DNA of 64,000 nucleotides. It comes from Pseudolabrys taiwanensis (GTDB lineage: Bacteria; Pseudomonadota; Alphaproteobacteria; Rhizobiales; Xanthobacteraceae). Position 1 is the first letter of the stretch, and each line of letters opens with the position of its first letter. Positions 36,718 to 48,070 of this stretch are shown here, piece by piece. The notes under the pieces were generated by a model that worked only from the letters and a program-made list of their open reading frames with translations, had not been told where the DNA came from and searched no databases. The DNA is taken from assembly GCF_003367395.1 (NCBI RefSeq), contig NZ_CP031417.1:5295501-5359500 (forward strand), read 5' to 3'. Both the position numbers and the translations under genes were made by a program.

Positions 36718-37674
36718 ATGGATGGTCGAGCGCATTCTGCTCAGGTGTCGAAAGCTAAGAGCCGCCGTGCGCCGGTGACGGTGCCGCATTGGCCGGGCGC
36801 GGGTTCGCGCTGGCCGCGGACCTTGCGCCGCTGGGGCATGACGCTGGTCAATCTGAACGTGCCGCGCGGGGCGGGTGCCTCGGCCGTCGCGCTGTTCCTG
36901 CTCGCCACCGTGTCTTACGGCGTCGTGCGCGGCGAGCACGGCGGCGATCTCGCCGCCAACGTCCAGGACGTTTGCGACGCAACGGCGAACGCCTTCGGCT
37001 TCCGCATTTCCGAGGTGGCCTTGGCCGGCGAGCACGAATTGCCCCGCCAGCGCATCCTCGACATCGCCGGCATCACGGCGAACTCCTCGCTCGTCTTCCT
37101 CGACGCCGCGCAGACCCGCGCGCGCCTCGTCGGCAATCCCTGGATCGCCGAAGCCACCGTGCTGAAGCTTTATCCCGGCCGCCTGCGCATCGAGATCAAG
37201 GAGCGCAAGCCCTTCGCCCTCTGGCAGAAGGATGGCCGCGTCAACCTGATCGCCGATGACGGCACCGTGCTCGAGACCTTTGTGCCGGAGCGCTATGCGT
37301 CGCTGCCGATGGTCGTCGGCGTCGGCGCCGAGCGCGCCGCGCCCGGCCTCGTGGCCATGCTCCAGCGCTTCCCCTCGATCGCCAGCCAGGTGCAGGCCTC
37401 CGTGCTGGTCGCCGAGCGCCGCTGGACGCTGCATCTGAAGAACGGCATCGAAGTGCTGTTGCCGCAGGACGCGCCGGACCGCGCGCTCGCCAACCTGGTC
37501 GACCTCGCTCAGTCCAAGCAGTTGCTGACGCGCGACATCACCGCCGTCGATCTGCGGCTCGCCGATCGTGTCTATGTGCGCCAGTCCGATGCCGCCTTCG
37601 CGGTGCGCGACGCGGCGGTGAAAGCGGCCGAGAAGGCGCGCAAGAAGGCCGCGGGCAAGGGAGGCGAGGCATGA
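36718..37674 (+). CDS. ftsQ: Cell division protein FtsQ
   Basis: The 318-aa bitopic protein has a basic cytoplasmic N-terminus, one transmembrane helix (about residues 53-72, ASAVALFLLATVSYGVV), a POTRA-type domain (FRISEVALAGEHELPRQRIL, then NPWIAEATVLKLYPGRLRIE) and a beta domain. It ends in an Ala/Lys-rich tail. It links FtsL/FtsB to the divisome. ATG 36718 was chosen for a basic N-terminus of normal length; a TTG at 36622 is also in frame. Its stop overlaps the ftsA ATG. Confidence 0.92.
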   Translation: MDGRAHSAQVSKAKSRRAPVTVPHWPGAGSRWPRTLRRWGMTLVNLNVPRGAGASAVALFLLATVSYGVVRGEHGGDLAANVQDVCDATANAFGFRISEVALAGEHELPRQRILDIAGITANSSLVFLDAAQTRARLVGNPWIAEATVLKLYPGRLRIEIKERKPFALWQKDGRVNLIADDGTVLETFVPERYASLPMVVGVGAERAAPGLVAMLQRFPSIASQVQASVLVAERRWTLHLKNGIEVLLPQDAPDRALANLVDLAQSKQLLTRDITAVDLRLADRVYVRQSDAAFAVRDAAVKAAEKARKKAAGKGGEA

Positions 37675-38996
37675 GCAACGTCGTCCGCTTCGGCCTTACC
37701 CCGAAGATGAAGCCGGTGTCGCCGAAGCGTTCGGCCGTGGTCGCCGCGCTCGATGTCGGCACCTCGAAGATCGTCTGCATGATCGCCAAGCTGCAGCCAC
37801 AGGCGCCGCAGGACGTGCTGCGCCGGCGCAGCCACGGCGTGCGCGTGCTCGGTTTCGCGCACACGGCGGCGAGCGGCATGAAGGGCGGCACCGTCATCGA
37901 CCTCGCCGAGGCCGAAGCCATGGTGCGCACGGCGATCGATATCGCCGAGAACGCCGCGCACGTGCAGCTTGAATCCGTCGTGGTCGCGCTTTCGGGCGGG
38001 CGCCTCGGCAGCGAGCGCTTCATCGCCAATGTCGATCTGACCGGCGGCGCCGTCACCGACGGTGAAATCGCCCGCGTGCTCGCGGCCGCGTCGCGCCATT
38101 CGGTGCGCGATGGCCGCGCCGTGCTGCATTCGCTGCCGATCGGTTACTCGCTCGATGCCGCCTCCGGCATCCGCGAGCCGCGCGGCATGCTCGGCCACAA
38201 GTTCGGCGTCGACATGCACATGGTCACGGCCGACGTCGCCACCGTGCGCAACCTGATGCTCACGGTCGAGCGCAGCCATCTGAACATCGAGGCCATGGTC
38301 GCCTCGCCCTACATGGCCGGTCTGTCGGTGCTCGCCGACGACGAGGCGGATCTGGGCGCGGCGGTCATCGATCTCGGCGCCGGCACCACCACGGCGGCGG
38401 TATTTTCACAGGGCCGCTTTGTGCATGCCGACGGTTTTGCGCTCGGCGGGCATCACGTCACCATGGATCTGGCCCGCGGACTCAACACCCGCATTGCGGA
38501 TGCTGAGCGAATCAAGGCGATTTATGGCAGTGTTTTGTCCGGTGGGTCCGACGAGCGTGACATGATCACGGTGCCTCCGTTCGGCGATGACGAGCGGGAG
38601 CCTCCGCAGTTCGTGTCTCGCGCGGCGCTCACGCGCATCATCAAGCCCCGGGTCGAGGAGATCCTGGAGATGGTGCGCGACCGGCTGGCGGCTTCGCCCT
38701 TCGCGGCTGAGCCGCGCGGGCGGGTGGTGCTGACGGGCGGTGCCAGCCAGCTCACCGGCATCGCGGATCTGGCGTCGCGTATCCTGAAGCGTCCCGTGCG
38801 TATCGGCCGTCCGCTTGGGCTTTCCGGCTTGCCGGAATCCGCCAAGGGGCCGGCTTTCGCGGTGGCTGCCGGTCTGTTGGTGTACCCGCAGGCGGCCCAT
38901 CTCGAACACTTCGAACCGCGGCGTACGCGGCATCTGATGACCGGAAACGGCGGCTATATGGCTCGGGTCGGGCGATGGCTGCGCGAAAGCTTCTGA
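37671..38996 (+). CDS. ftsA: Cell division protein FtsA
   Basis: This 441-aa actin-like protein tethers FtsZ to the membrane. Motifs are AALDVGTSKIVCMIA (phosphate 1), the SHS2 insertion (about 95-180), AAVIDLGAGTTTAAVFSQG (phosphate 2) and VLTGGASQLTGIADLA (adenosine). The C-terminal ARVGRWLRESF is an amphipathic membrane helix. It overlaps ftsQ by 4 nt. ftsZ follows after a 71-nt gap. Confidence 0.97.
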   Translation: MSNVVRFGLTPKMKPVSPKRSAVVAALDVGTSKIVCMIAKLQPQAPQDVLRRRSHGVRVLGFAHTAASGMKGGTVIDLAEAEAMVRTAIDIAENAAHVQLESVVVALSGGRLGSERFIANVDLTGGAVTDGEIARVLAAASRHSVRDGRAVLHSLPIGYSLDAASGIREPRGMLGHKFGVDMHMVTADVATVRNLMLTVERSHLNIEAMVASPYMAGLSVLADDEADLGAAVIDLGAGTTTAAVFSQGRFVHADGFALGGHHVTMDLARGLNTRIADAERIKAIYGSVLSGGSDERDMITVPPFGDDEREPPQFVSRAALTRIIKPRVEEILEMVRDRLAASPFAAEPRGRVVLTGGASQLTGIADLASRILKRPVRIGRPLGLSGLPESAKGPAFAVAAGLLVYPQAAHLEHFEPRRTRHLMTGNGGYMARVGRWLRESF

Positions 38997-39067
38997 CCCT
39001 AGGACTGATGCAAACCACGTAACGGCCGGTGGCGGACCGGCCCGATCGGCGGCTTAAAGAGGCAAAC

Positions 39068-40813
39068 ATGACGATCAACCTGCAGATCCCCGACATCCAC
39101 GAGATGAAGCCGCGCATTACCGTGTTCGGCGTCGGCGGCGCCGGCGGCAACGCCGTCAACAACATGATCACGGCCGGCCTCCAGGGCGTCGACTTCGTCG
39201 TCGCGAACACGGATGCGCAGGCGCTGACGATGTCCAAGGCCGAGCGCATCGTTCAGATGGGCAGCCAGGTCACGGAAGGTCTCGGCGCTGGCTCGCAGCC
39301 TGAGGTCGGTCGCGCCGCCGCGGAAGAAGTCCTCGACGAAATCCGCGATCATCTCTCGGGCGCGCACATGGTGTTCGTCACCGCCGGCATGGGCGGCGGC
39401 ACCGGCACCGGCGCCGCTCCGGTCATCGCCAAGACCGCGCGCGAGATGGGCATCCTCACGGTCGGCGTCGTCACCAAGCCGTTCCACTTCGAAGGCCAGC
39501 GCCGCATGCGCTACGCCGAGTCCGGCATCGCCGAACTGCACAAAGTGGTCGACACGCTGTTGATCATCCCGAACCAGAACCTGTTCCGGGTCGCCAATGA
39601 GAAGACGACCTTCGCCGACGCCTTCGCGATGGCCGACCAGGTGCTCTACTCGGGCGTGGCTTGCATCACCGATCTGATGGTCAAGGAAGGCCTGATCAAC
39701 CTCGACTTCGCCGACGTTCGCGCCGTCATGCGCGAGATGGGCAAGGCGATGATGGGCACCGGCGAGGCCTCGGGCGAGAAGCGCGCGCTCACCGCCGCCG
39801 AAGCCGCCATCTCCAACCCGCTCATCGACGACGCATCGATGAAGGGCGCGAAGGGCTTGCTGATCTCGATCACCGGCGGCAAAGACCTCACGCTGTACGA
39901 AGTCGACGAAGCCGCCACCCGCATCCGCGAGGAGGTCGATCAGGACGCCAACATCATCGTCGGCGCGACCTTCGACGAGAGCCTCGACGGCATCATCCGC
40001 GTGTCGGTCGTTGCCACCGGCATCGACAACACCGGCAAGATGGCGCAGCCGCTGCCGCCCCTGACCAGCACGCAGCCGGCGCCGACCGAGAACGCTCTCA
40101 AGGCGCTCGCCTCCAAGCTGCGTGACGATTCGCGTCGCATCGCCGAGCGGGTCGAGCGCGCGCCTGGGACGACGGGCATGGCGCCGACGATTCCGACGCC
40201 GGCCACCGTGCAGGCGACGGCGGCGGTCGAGACCGCAGCGCACGCTGCTGTCGCGGCCGCGATCCTGCCGACCCCCGGCGTTGAAGATGTCACGATCCGC
40301 CCGATGCCGACCGTGAAGCCGTCGTTGTTCGAGCCGACGCACCAGGAAGAGCCGGAAATGATGCATGAGCCGGCTCCAGCGCCGGCCTTCATCCCGCCGC
40401 AGGCGGAACGGCCGCTCCGTCAGCGCATGCCGCGCATCGACGAACTGCCGATTCCGGCACAGAACGAGATTCGTGCCCAGCGTGGCGAGCCGGCGGTCGA
40501 CAATCATCCCGAGAAGCAGCGCATGTCGCTGATGCAGCGCCTCGCTTCGGTCGGTCTCGGCCGTCGCCAGGAAGAAACGGACGCCGCGCCGCCAGTCCCG
40601 CGTGCGGCCCGCCCGATTCCGCAATACGCACCGCCGCCGCGGCCGGCTCCTCGGCAGCCGGAAGCCGGTCGCCCAATGGACCCGGTGTCTGAATACGGGC
40701 GGCGAACGGCCCCCCAGGGGCTCGACCCGCACGGTCGACCAGCCCCTGTGCATAATTCGCCGGAGGAAGACCAACTCGATATCCCGGCCTTCCTCCGCAG
40801 ACAGGCCAACTAG
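39068..40813 (+). CDS. ftsZ: Cell division GTPase FtsZ with extended linker
   Basis: The 581-aa tubulin homologue forms the Z ring. The globular domain shows [15 protein letters not shown], the tubulin signature [13 protein letters not shown] (near residue 110) and NLDFADV. The C-terminal peptide [12 protein letters not shown] binds FtsA and other partners. A Pro/Ala/Gln-rich linker of about 240 residues is much longer than in E. coli and typical of Alphaproteobacteria. ATG 39068 follows AGAGG; an earlier in-frame start adds 13 residues without support. Confidence 0.97.
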   Translation: MTINLQIPDIHEMKPRITVFGVGGAGGNAVNNMITAGLQGVDFVVANTDAQALTMSKAERIVQMGSQVTEGLGAGSQPEVGRAAAEEVLDEIRDHLSGAHMVFVTAGMGGGTGTGAAPVIAKTAREMGILTVGVVTKPFHFEGQRRMRYAESGIAELHKVVDTLLIIPNQNLFRVANEKTTFADAFAMADQVLYSGVACITDLMVKEGLINLDFADVRAVMREMGKAMMGTGEASGEKRALTAAEAAISNPLIDDASMKGAKGLLISITGGKDLTLYEVDEAATRIREEVDQDANIIVGATFDESLDGIIRVSVVATGIDNTGKMAQPLPPLTSTQPAPTENALKALASKLRDDSRRIAERVERAPGTTGMAPTIPTPATVQATAAVETAAHAAVAAAILPTPGVEDVTIRPMPTVKPSLFEPTHQEEPEMMHEPAPAPAFIPPQAERPLRQRMPRIDELPIPAQNEIRAQRGEPAVDNHPEKQRMSLMQRLASVGLGRRQEETDAAPPVPRAARPIPQYAPPPRPAPRQPEAGRPMDPVSEYGRRTAPQGLDPHGRPAPVHNSPEEDQLDIPAFLRRQAN

Positions 40814-40825
40814 CTCCAAGATCGA

Positions 40826-40860
40826 CGGCCCCGCATTGACCCAGTCATGCGGGGCCGTTT
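40826..40860 (+). terminator. Rho-independent terminator after ftsZ
   Basis: The 11-bp stem CGGCCCCGCAT / ATGCGGGGCCG with loop TGACCCAGTC is followed by TTTC. It begins 13 nt after the ftsZ stop. Confidence 0.75.
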
Positions 40861-41228
40861 CACATCGGGCGTTTGGTAGTGTTACATTAAGCTTTTGAAA
40901 TTATGTACGTTTTAAGTGAGCGACCGGGGCGGCGCCGTTGTTCTGAGCCATCGCCCCTTTCCGTCGGGTTCCTTAATGTCAGGTAAACCGGAAGGTCGCC
41001 TTCCGGGACCCGTGAAAATGCGGCGAAAAAGAGTAACAGTTGGTAAGAAAGCGTGAGTTGGAAGCGCCGCCGCCTAAGCCTAAGTTTCAGCCGCGAAAGG
41101 GACTTTTCCAGTCCTGGGGGTTCGCGCCGGCCGCAAACTGCGGACGGGGTTGAAGGCCAAAATGTGACCCGCGCAGGGTATGGATGGGGACGGCGCACCG
41201 TTCAAGGACGCGCCGAAAAAAAGAGCTG
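40861..41228 (+). other. ftsZ-lpxC intergenic region
   Basis: No gene is recognised in these 368 nt. An AT-rich part (40871-40918) holds TTGAAA at 40895-40900 and is likely to contain the lpxC promoter, though no good -10 was identified. A GCCTAA tandem pair lies near 41074-41085. A long untranslated leader or a small RNA cannot be excluded. Confidence 0.35.
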
Positions 41229-42185
41229 ATGAAGGGCGCCAAGCAGACCACGCTCCGTGACCAGGTTGCCGTGACCGGTGTCGGCGTGCATTCGGGCAAG
41301 CCCGCGACGCTCACGCTCAGCCCGGGCGATGACGACACGGGCATCGTTTTCCAGCGTGTAACCGCCGACGGCTCGATCGAGCGCGAAATTCGCGCCGACG
41401 TGCGCGCGGTCACCGCGACCGAATTCGCGACGGTTCTCGGCGATGCCAAGGGCCCGATCTGTTCGACCGCCGAGCATCTGCTCGCTGCGCTGCGTGGTCT
41501 GAACGTCGATAACGTCGTCGTTGAAATCGACGGTCCGGAAGTGCCGATCATGGACGGCAGCGCAGCGGCTTTCGTCGATGCGTTGGATCAAGCCGGCCTG
41601 ACCATGCGCGCTTTGCCGCGCCGTTTTATCGAAGTGCTCAAGCCGGTGCGCGTTGCCAAAGGCGATGCCTTCGGCGAGCTGCGTCCTTACGAGCATGGCT
41701 TCCGCGTCGAGGCCGAGATCGCCTTCGATCATCCGCTGATCGGACAGCAGGCGTTGGCGCTCGATATCGAGCCCGACACCTTCCGCAACGAGATCGCGCG
41801 GGCGCGCACCTTTGGATTCATGAAGGACGTCGCGAAGCTCTGGAGCGCCGGTTATGCGCTCGGTGCATCCTTCGAGAACACGCTGGTGGTCAGCGAAGAC
41901 CGCGTCCTTAATCCGGAAGGGCTTCGCTTTGCCGATGAGTTCGTGCGCCACAAGGTGCTCGATGCGGTTGGCGACCTGGCGCTGGCCGGTCTGCCATTGC
42001 TCGCGGCCTACAAGACGGTCCGCGGCGGCCACAAGCTCAACCACATGGTTTTGTCGGCCTTGATGGCGGATACGAGCGCCTGGCGCGTCGTTGAGGCGCC
42101 GGCCGAGCCGGCGCGTCGTCAGCGCGGCAAGGGGCAGTCGGCGACCGTTTTGCCGGCCCCGGCCTTCGGTCCCGACGTTTCCTGA
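41229..42185 (+). CDS. lpxC: UDP-3-O-acyl-N-acetylglucosamine deacetylase LpxC
   Basis: The 318-aa zinc enzyme performs the committed step of lipid A synthesis. Zinc ligands are visible in STAEHLLAAL (His) and in HKVLDAVGDLALAG (His and Asp); the catalytic loop GGHKLNHM is present. ATG 41229 (MKGAKQTTLRDQ) was chosen over an in-frame start at 41184. It follows ftsZ, the order usual in Proteobacteria. The C-terminal ~20 residues are a basic tail. Confidence 0.96.
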   Translation: MKGAKQTTLRDQVAVTGVGVHSGKPATLTLSPGDDDTGIVFQRVTADGSIEREIRADVRAVTATEFATVLGDAKGPICSTAEHLLAALRGLNVDNVVVEIDGPEVPIMDGSAAAFVDALDQAGLTMRALPRRFIEVLKPVRVAKGDAFGELRPYEHGFRVEAEIAFDHPLIGQQALALDIEPDTFRNEIARARTFGFMKDVAKLWSAGYALGASFENTLVVSEDRVLNPEGLRFADEFVRHKVLDAVGDLALAGLPLLAAYKTVRGGHKLNHMVLSALMADTSAWRVVEAPAEPARRQRGKGQSATVLPAPAFGPDVS

Positions 42186-42192
42186 CGTTTTC

Positions 42193-42216
42193 GCGGCTCT
42201 GGGTTAACCGAGCCGC
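42193..42216 (+). terminator. Hairpin after lpxC
   Basis: GCGGCTC and GAGCCGC form a 7-bp stem with the loop TGGGTTAACC, starting 7 nt after the lpxC stop. No real T run follows (CTTAAT), so it is a weak terminator candidate. Confidence 0.45.
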
Positions 42217-42395
42217 CTTAATCCCGGCCGAATGTCGGCCTAATCGCTTGGCGAGACCGCGTTATTTTGTCTAGACCGGCGCGGTTTCGGGGAATTTGCG
42301 CTAAATTCTTGCGAGCAAAGGCACCTGTCCCGCCCTGCGGGGAACTGTGGCCATAGCGTCGTGTGCGGTTTTTGGTGGGTGAGGATAACGCGGCC

Positions 42396-43271
42396 ATGCA
42401 TGGGATGACGTCGGCCGGTCATGCGGCCAATGCCAAAGGGCGCCGCCTGATGCGCACCGCCGCCATGGTGCTCGTCGCGCTGAGCCTCGGCGCGTGCAGC
42501 AGCCTCGATCTCTTCAGTAAGAAGGACGACACGCCGCCGGACGAGGCCGCGGACAAGCTCTACAACGAGGGCCTTTTTTACCTCAACGCCAAGAACAATC
42601 CGAAGGACGCGGTCAAGAAGTTCGAGGAAGTGGACCGGCAGCATCCGTATTCGGAGTGGGCGCGTAAGTCGCTCATCATGTCGGCCTTCTCTTATTACCA
42701 GACCGGCCAATACGAGGAGTGTGTGACGGCGGCGAAGCGTTACATCACGCTACATCCGGGCAGTCCGGACGCCGCTTACGCGCAGTATCTCATCGCCGCG
42801 TCCTACTTCGATCAGATCCCGGACGTCACGCGCGACCAGGACCGCACCAACAAGGCCATGGATGCGCTGGACGAGGTGATCCGGAAGTATCCGACCAGCG
42901 AATACGCCGCCGCGGCAAAGGAGAAGCTCGAGGTGGCGCGCGACCAGCTCGCCGGTAAGGAGATGGAGGTCGGCCGCTACTACCTTGAGAAGAAGGACTA
43001 CACCGGCGCGATCAACCGCTTCAAAGTCGTTGTCACCCGCTATCAGACGACTCGCCACGTCGAGGAGGCGCTCATGCGCCTGACCGAGGCTTATATGGCG
43101 CTCGGCATCGTCGACGAGGCGCAGACCGCGGCCGCCGTGCTCGGGCACAATTTCCCCGACAGCAACTGGTACAAGCACGCCTACGCGCTCGTGAAGAACG
43201 GCGGCGGCGAGGTTTCCGAGAACAAGGGTTCCTGGATCAGCCGCGCCTTCAAGCGGGTCGGGCTGGGCTAG
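42396..43271 (+). CDS. bamD: Outer membrane assembly lipoprotein BamD
   Basis: The 291-aa lipoprotein has a signal peptide with lipobox LGAC (Cys about residue 34 from this start) followed by TPR-like repeats (ADKLYNEGLFYLNAKNNPKD, SAFSYYQTGQYEECVTAAKR, GRYYLEKKDYTGAINRFKVV). BamD is an essential component of the beta-barrel assembly machine. The start is uncertain: 42396, 42405 and 42450 are in frame. 42450 would give the shortest signal peptide. It shares no operon with lpxC, being separated by a hairpin. Confidence 0.93.
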   Translation: MHGMTSAGHAANAKGRRLMRTAAMVLVALSLGACSSLDLFSKKDDTPPDEAADKLYNEGLFYLNAKNNPKDAVKKFEEVDRQHPYSEWARKSLIMSAFSYYQTGQYEECVTAAKRYITLHPGSPDAAYAQYLIAASYFDQIPDVTRDQDRTNKAMDALDEVIRKYPTSEYAAAAKEKLEVARDQLAGKEMEVGRYYLEKKDYTGAINRFKVVVTRYQTTRHVEEALMRLTEAYMALGIVDEAQTAAAVLGHNFPDSNWYKHAYALVKNGGGEVSENKGSWISRAFKRVGLG

Positions 43272-43277
43272 TTCCCT

Positions 43278-43355
43278 GTCATTCCGGGGCGCGCGCCTAA
43301 CGGCTCCGCGCGAAGTGCGGCCCGATGGCGGGCTCCGGCCCGAACCGGGATCCAG
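43278..43355. repeat. Repeat (family B, GTCATTCCGGGG...ATCCAG ends)
   Basis: GTCATTCCGGGGCGCGCGCC at the left and CCGAACCGGGATCCAG at the right match the ends of the family B copies at 45251-45422, 45735 and 47959, with a longer, more degenerate centre. It begins 6 nt after the bamD stop. Confidence 0.65.
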
Positions 43356-43580
43356 CCACATCCGTTCAGCTTGCCTCTGCATGCGGGATTGGCGCCATAG
43401 CGCGTCGACGACGCGCGTAAACCGCTGATGCGCCGTCCGGAACGACCGGAGATGGTTCACAGCTCCGCGCTCGGCCTTGTGCCCGCCCTTCACGTCATGA
43501 ATGATGAGCACGAATCGGCAACAAGCCGATGCCCGCCGTGAAGGCGGGGCCTGACGCAGTATTGGAACGTCCGCGCAGCC
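43356..43580. other. bamD-recN intergenic region with hairpin
   Basis: No convincing gene is present. A long imperfect hairpin (CCCGCCCTTCACG at 43482-43494, with CGTGAAGGCGGG at 43537-43548) lies before recN and resembles the other repeat elements in shape. The part before it (about 43380-43460, GCGTCGACGACGCGCGTAAA) is unassigned. Confidence 0.4.
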
Positions 43581-45248
43581 ATGCTTTCCCGACTCTCGAT
43601 CCGCGACATCGTCCTGATCGACAAGCTCGACATCGATTTTGCCGGTGGCCTTGCCGTGCTCACCGGCGAGACCGGCGCCGGCAAGTCGATCCTGCTCGAT
43701 TCTTTCGCGCTGGCGCTCGGCGGCCGCGGCGACCAAGCGCTGGTCCGCCAGGGCCAGGAACAGGGGCAGGTGATCGCCGTGTTCGAACTCGCCCGCGATC
43801 ATCCGGCGCGCGCACTCCTCAAGGCGAACGACATCGCCGACGAAGACGGACTGATTTTGCGCCGCGTGCAGTTTGCCGACGGGCGCACGCGCGCCTTTGT
43901 CAACGACCAGCCGGCCAGCGTGCAGGTGCTCAAGCAACTCGGCCAAACCCTGGTCGAGATCCATGGCCAGCACGACGATCGCGCTTTGGTCGATGCCGGA
44001 ACGCACCGCCGTCTGCTTGATGCCTTTGGTGCGCTCGAGCGCGACGCGGCCAAGGTCGAGGCGCTGTGGGAGGCGCGTCGCGCCGCGCAGGACGAAGCCG
44101 ACGAGCACCGCGCCAAGGTCGAGCGCGCCAAGCAGGAAGGCGACTGGCTGCGCCATGCGGTTGACGAGCTGACCAAGCTCGCCCCGCAAGCGGGCGAGGA
44201 GACCGCGCTCGCCGAACGCCGCACGACGATGATGCAGTCGGAGAAGGTGGCGGAGGATCTGCGCGAGGCGCACGATCTGCTCGCCGGCTCCAACTCGGCG
44301 CTGCCGGCTTTGTGGGGCGCAATCCGCCGTCTCGAGCGCCGCGCGCAGCAGGCCCCGTCGCTGGTCGAGCCATCGGTGAAGGCGCTCGATGTCGCGCTCA
44401 ACGCGCTCGAGGACACGCGCACGCAGCTCGAAGCCGCGTTGCGCGCGGCCGATTACGACCCGGCCGAGTTGGAGCGCATCGAGGAACGCCTGTTCGCGCT
44501 GCGCGCGGGCGGTCGCAAATACAATGTCGCGGTCGATAATCTCGCCGCTCTGGCCAAGCAGTATCAGGACGACATCGCGCTCATCGATGCCGGCGAAGAT
44601 CGCCTGAAGGAACTCGAAGAGACCGCGATCAGGACCGAGGCCGAGTATCGCAAGGCCGCGGAAGCCTTGTCGAAAGCGCGCGCGAAGGCCGCGACATCGC
44701 TCGATAAGGCCGTATCGGCGGAACTCAAGCCGCTCAAGCTCGACCGCGCCGTGTTCACCACCAAGGTCGATACCGATCCAGCGAGCGCCGGGCCGAACGG
44801 CATCGATCGCGTCGAGTTCTGGGTGCAGACCAACCCCGGCACGCGGCCCGGTCCGTTGATGAAGGTCGCCTCGGGTGGCGAGCTCGCGCGCTTCCTCTTG
44901 GCCTTGAAGGTGGTGCTGGCCGACCGCGGCTCGGCACCGACTCTGGTGTTCGACGAGATCGATACCGGCGTCGGCGGCGCGGTGGCCGATGCCATCGGCG
45001 CGCGCATGGCGCGGCTGGCGCGCGGCGTGCAGGTGCTGGCGGTCACGCATGCGCCGCAGGTGGCGGCGCGCGCCGACCGCCATTACGTGATCAGCAAGGA
45101 CGCGCTGGAGAAGGGCAAGCGCGTGGCGACGCGCGTGGTCGAGGTGGCCGAGGACAAGCGCCGCGAGGAGATTGCGCGCATGCTCGCCGGCGCCGAGATC
45201 ACCAACGAAGCCCGCGCCGCCGCCGAGCGGTTGTTGAAGGCGGGGTAA
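43581..45248 (+). CDS. recN: DNA repair protein RecN
   Basis: The 555-aa SMC-like ATPase acts in double-strand break repair. It has the N-terminal Walker A LTGETGAGKSILLDSFALAL, a Q-loop region with QHDDRALVDA, a central coiled coil (about 160-370), the ABC signature VASGGELARFLLALK and Walker B TLVFDEIDTGVGG. Its length is normal. It is preceded by a hairpin element and followed by a cluster of family B repeats. Confidence 0.96.
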   Translation: MLSRLSIRDIVLIDKLDIDFAGGLAVLTGETGAGKSILLDSFALALGGRGDQALVRQGQEQGQVIAVFELARDHPARALLKANDIADEDGLILRRVQFADGRTRAFVNDQPASVQVLKQLGQTLVEIHGQHDDRALVDAGTHRRLLDAFGALERDAAKVEALWEARRAAQDEADEHRAKVERAKQEGDWLRHAVDELTKLAPQAGEETALAERRTTMMQSEKVAEDLREAHDLLAGSNSALPALWGAIRRLERRAQQAPSLVEPSVKALDVALNALEDTRTQLEAALRAADYDPAELERIEERLFALRAGGRKYNVAVDNLAALAKQYQDDIALIDAGEDRLKELEETAIRTEAEYRKAAEALSKARAKAATSLDKAVSAELKPLKLDRAVFTTKVDTDPASAGPNGIDRVEFWVQTNPGTRPGPLMKVASGGELARFLLALKVVLADRGSAPTLVFDEIDTGVGGAVADAIGARMARLARGVQVLAVTHAPQVAARADRHYVISKDALEKGKRVATRVVEVAEDKRREEIARMLAGAEITNEARAAAERLLKAG

Positions 45249-45250
45249 CC

Positions 45251-45422
45251 GTCATTCCGGGGCGGCCGCCGAAGCCCGAAGGGCGAGGCGGACGAACCCG
45301 GAATCCAGAAACGAGGATGGGCGCGCGTTGCTGGATTCCGGATCGCCGCTTGCGCGGCGTCCGGAATGACAGGATGAGGCTGTCATTCCGGGGACGGCCG
45401 GAGGCCGGAACCCGGAATCCAG
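45251..45422. repeat. Cluster of family B repeats between recN and a GIY-YIG gene
   Basis: Three copies: GTCATTCCGGGGCGGCCGCC..GGAATCCAG (45251-45307), an inverted CTGGATTCCGGAT..CCGGAATGAC (45331-45370) and GTCATTCCGGGG..CCCGGAATCCAG (45382-45422). The last ends 9 nt before the stop of the GIY-YIG gene. The inverted pair may also terminate recN transcripts. Confidence 0.85.
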
Positions 45423-45431
45423 CAGCGGGCA

Positions 45432-45707
45432 CTATCGTATGATTTCCGGATAGAGGTCTTTCCAGTCTGGATTCTCTTTCTCGATGAGTTCGATTTTCCA
45501 AGCTCGACGCCATTTCTTGAGTTGCTTCTCGCGCTCGATGGCGTTTGTGGGATCGTCGTAGATCTCAAACCACACCAGCCGACGGACGTCGTAGGTTGAG
45601 GTAAAGCCGGGAAGCAATTTTTCTCTATGCTGATATGTTCTGCGGACGATGTCGCGGGTAACGCCTAAATAAAGCGTCCCTTCTCTGCGGCTTGCGAGGA
45701 GATACAC
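45432..45707 (-). CDS. Solitary GIY-YIG nuclease domain protein (copy 2)
   Basis: This 91-aa protein is homologous to the product of 15212-15496. It shows the GIY equivalent (YVYLLASR), the YIG equivalent LYLGVT, RDIVRRTYQHRE, RRLVWFEIYDD and IEREKQLKKWRRAWK. The annotated start is GTG at 45707, which omits the conserved Phe-Tyr; an ATT at 45716-45714 would give the family start (I/M)FYVYLL. This copy sits between inverted family B palindromes, with 9 nt between its stop and the downstream copy and 27 nt between start and upstream copy. Confidence 0.8.
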   Translation of the reverse strand: MYLLASRREGTLYLGVTRDIVRRTYQHREKLLPGFTSTYDVRRLVWFEIYDDPTNAIEREKQLKKWRRAWKIELIEKENPDWKDLYPEIIR

Positions 45708-45718
45708 GTAAAAAATGA

Positions 45719-47958
<2,240 letters not shown>

Positions 47959-47959
<1 letters not shown>

Positions 47960-48064
47960 TCATTCCGGGGCGGCCCGAAGGGCCGAACCCGGAATCCAGA
48001 AACGAGCACCGAGCCTCTGTCTGGATTCCGGGTTCGCTCGCAAGCGCTCGCGCCCCGGAATGAC
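47959..48064. repeat. Inverted pair of family B repeats between convergent genes
   Basis: GTCATTCCGGGGCGGCCCGA..GGAATCCAG is followed by an inverted CTGGATTCCGGG..CCCCGGAATGAC. The pair overlaps the last base of the ligA stop and ends 7 nt before the stop of the convergent MFS gene, so it may act as a bidirectional terminator. Confidence 0.85.
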
Positions 48065-48070
48065 GAGTAT

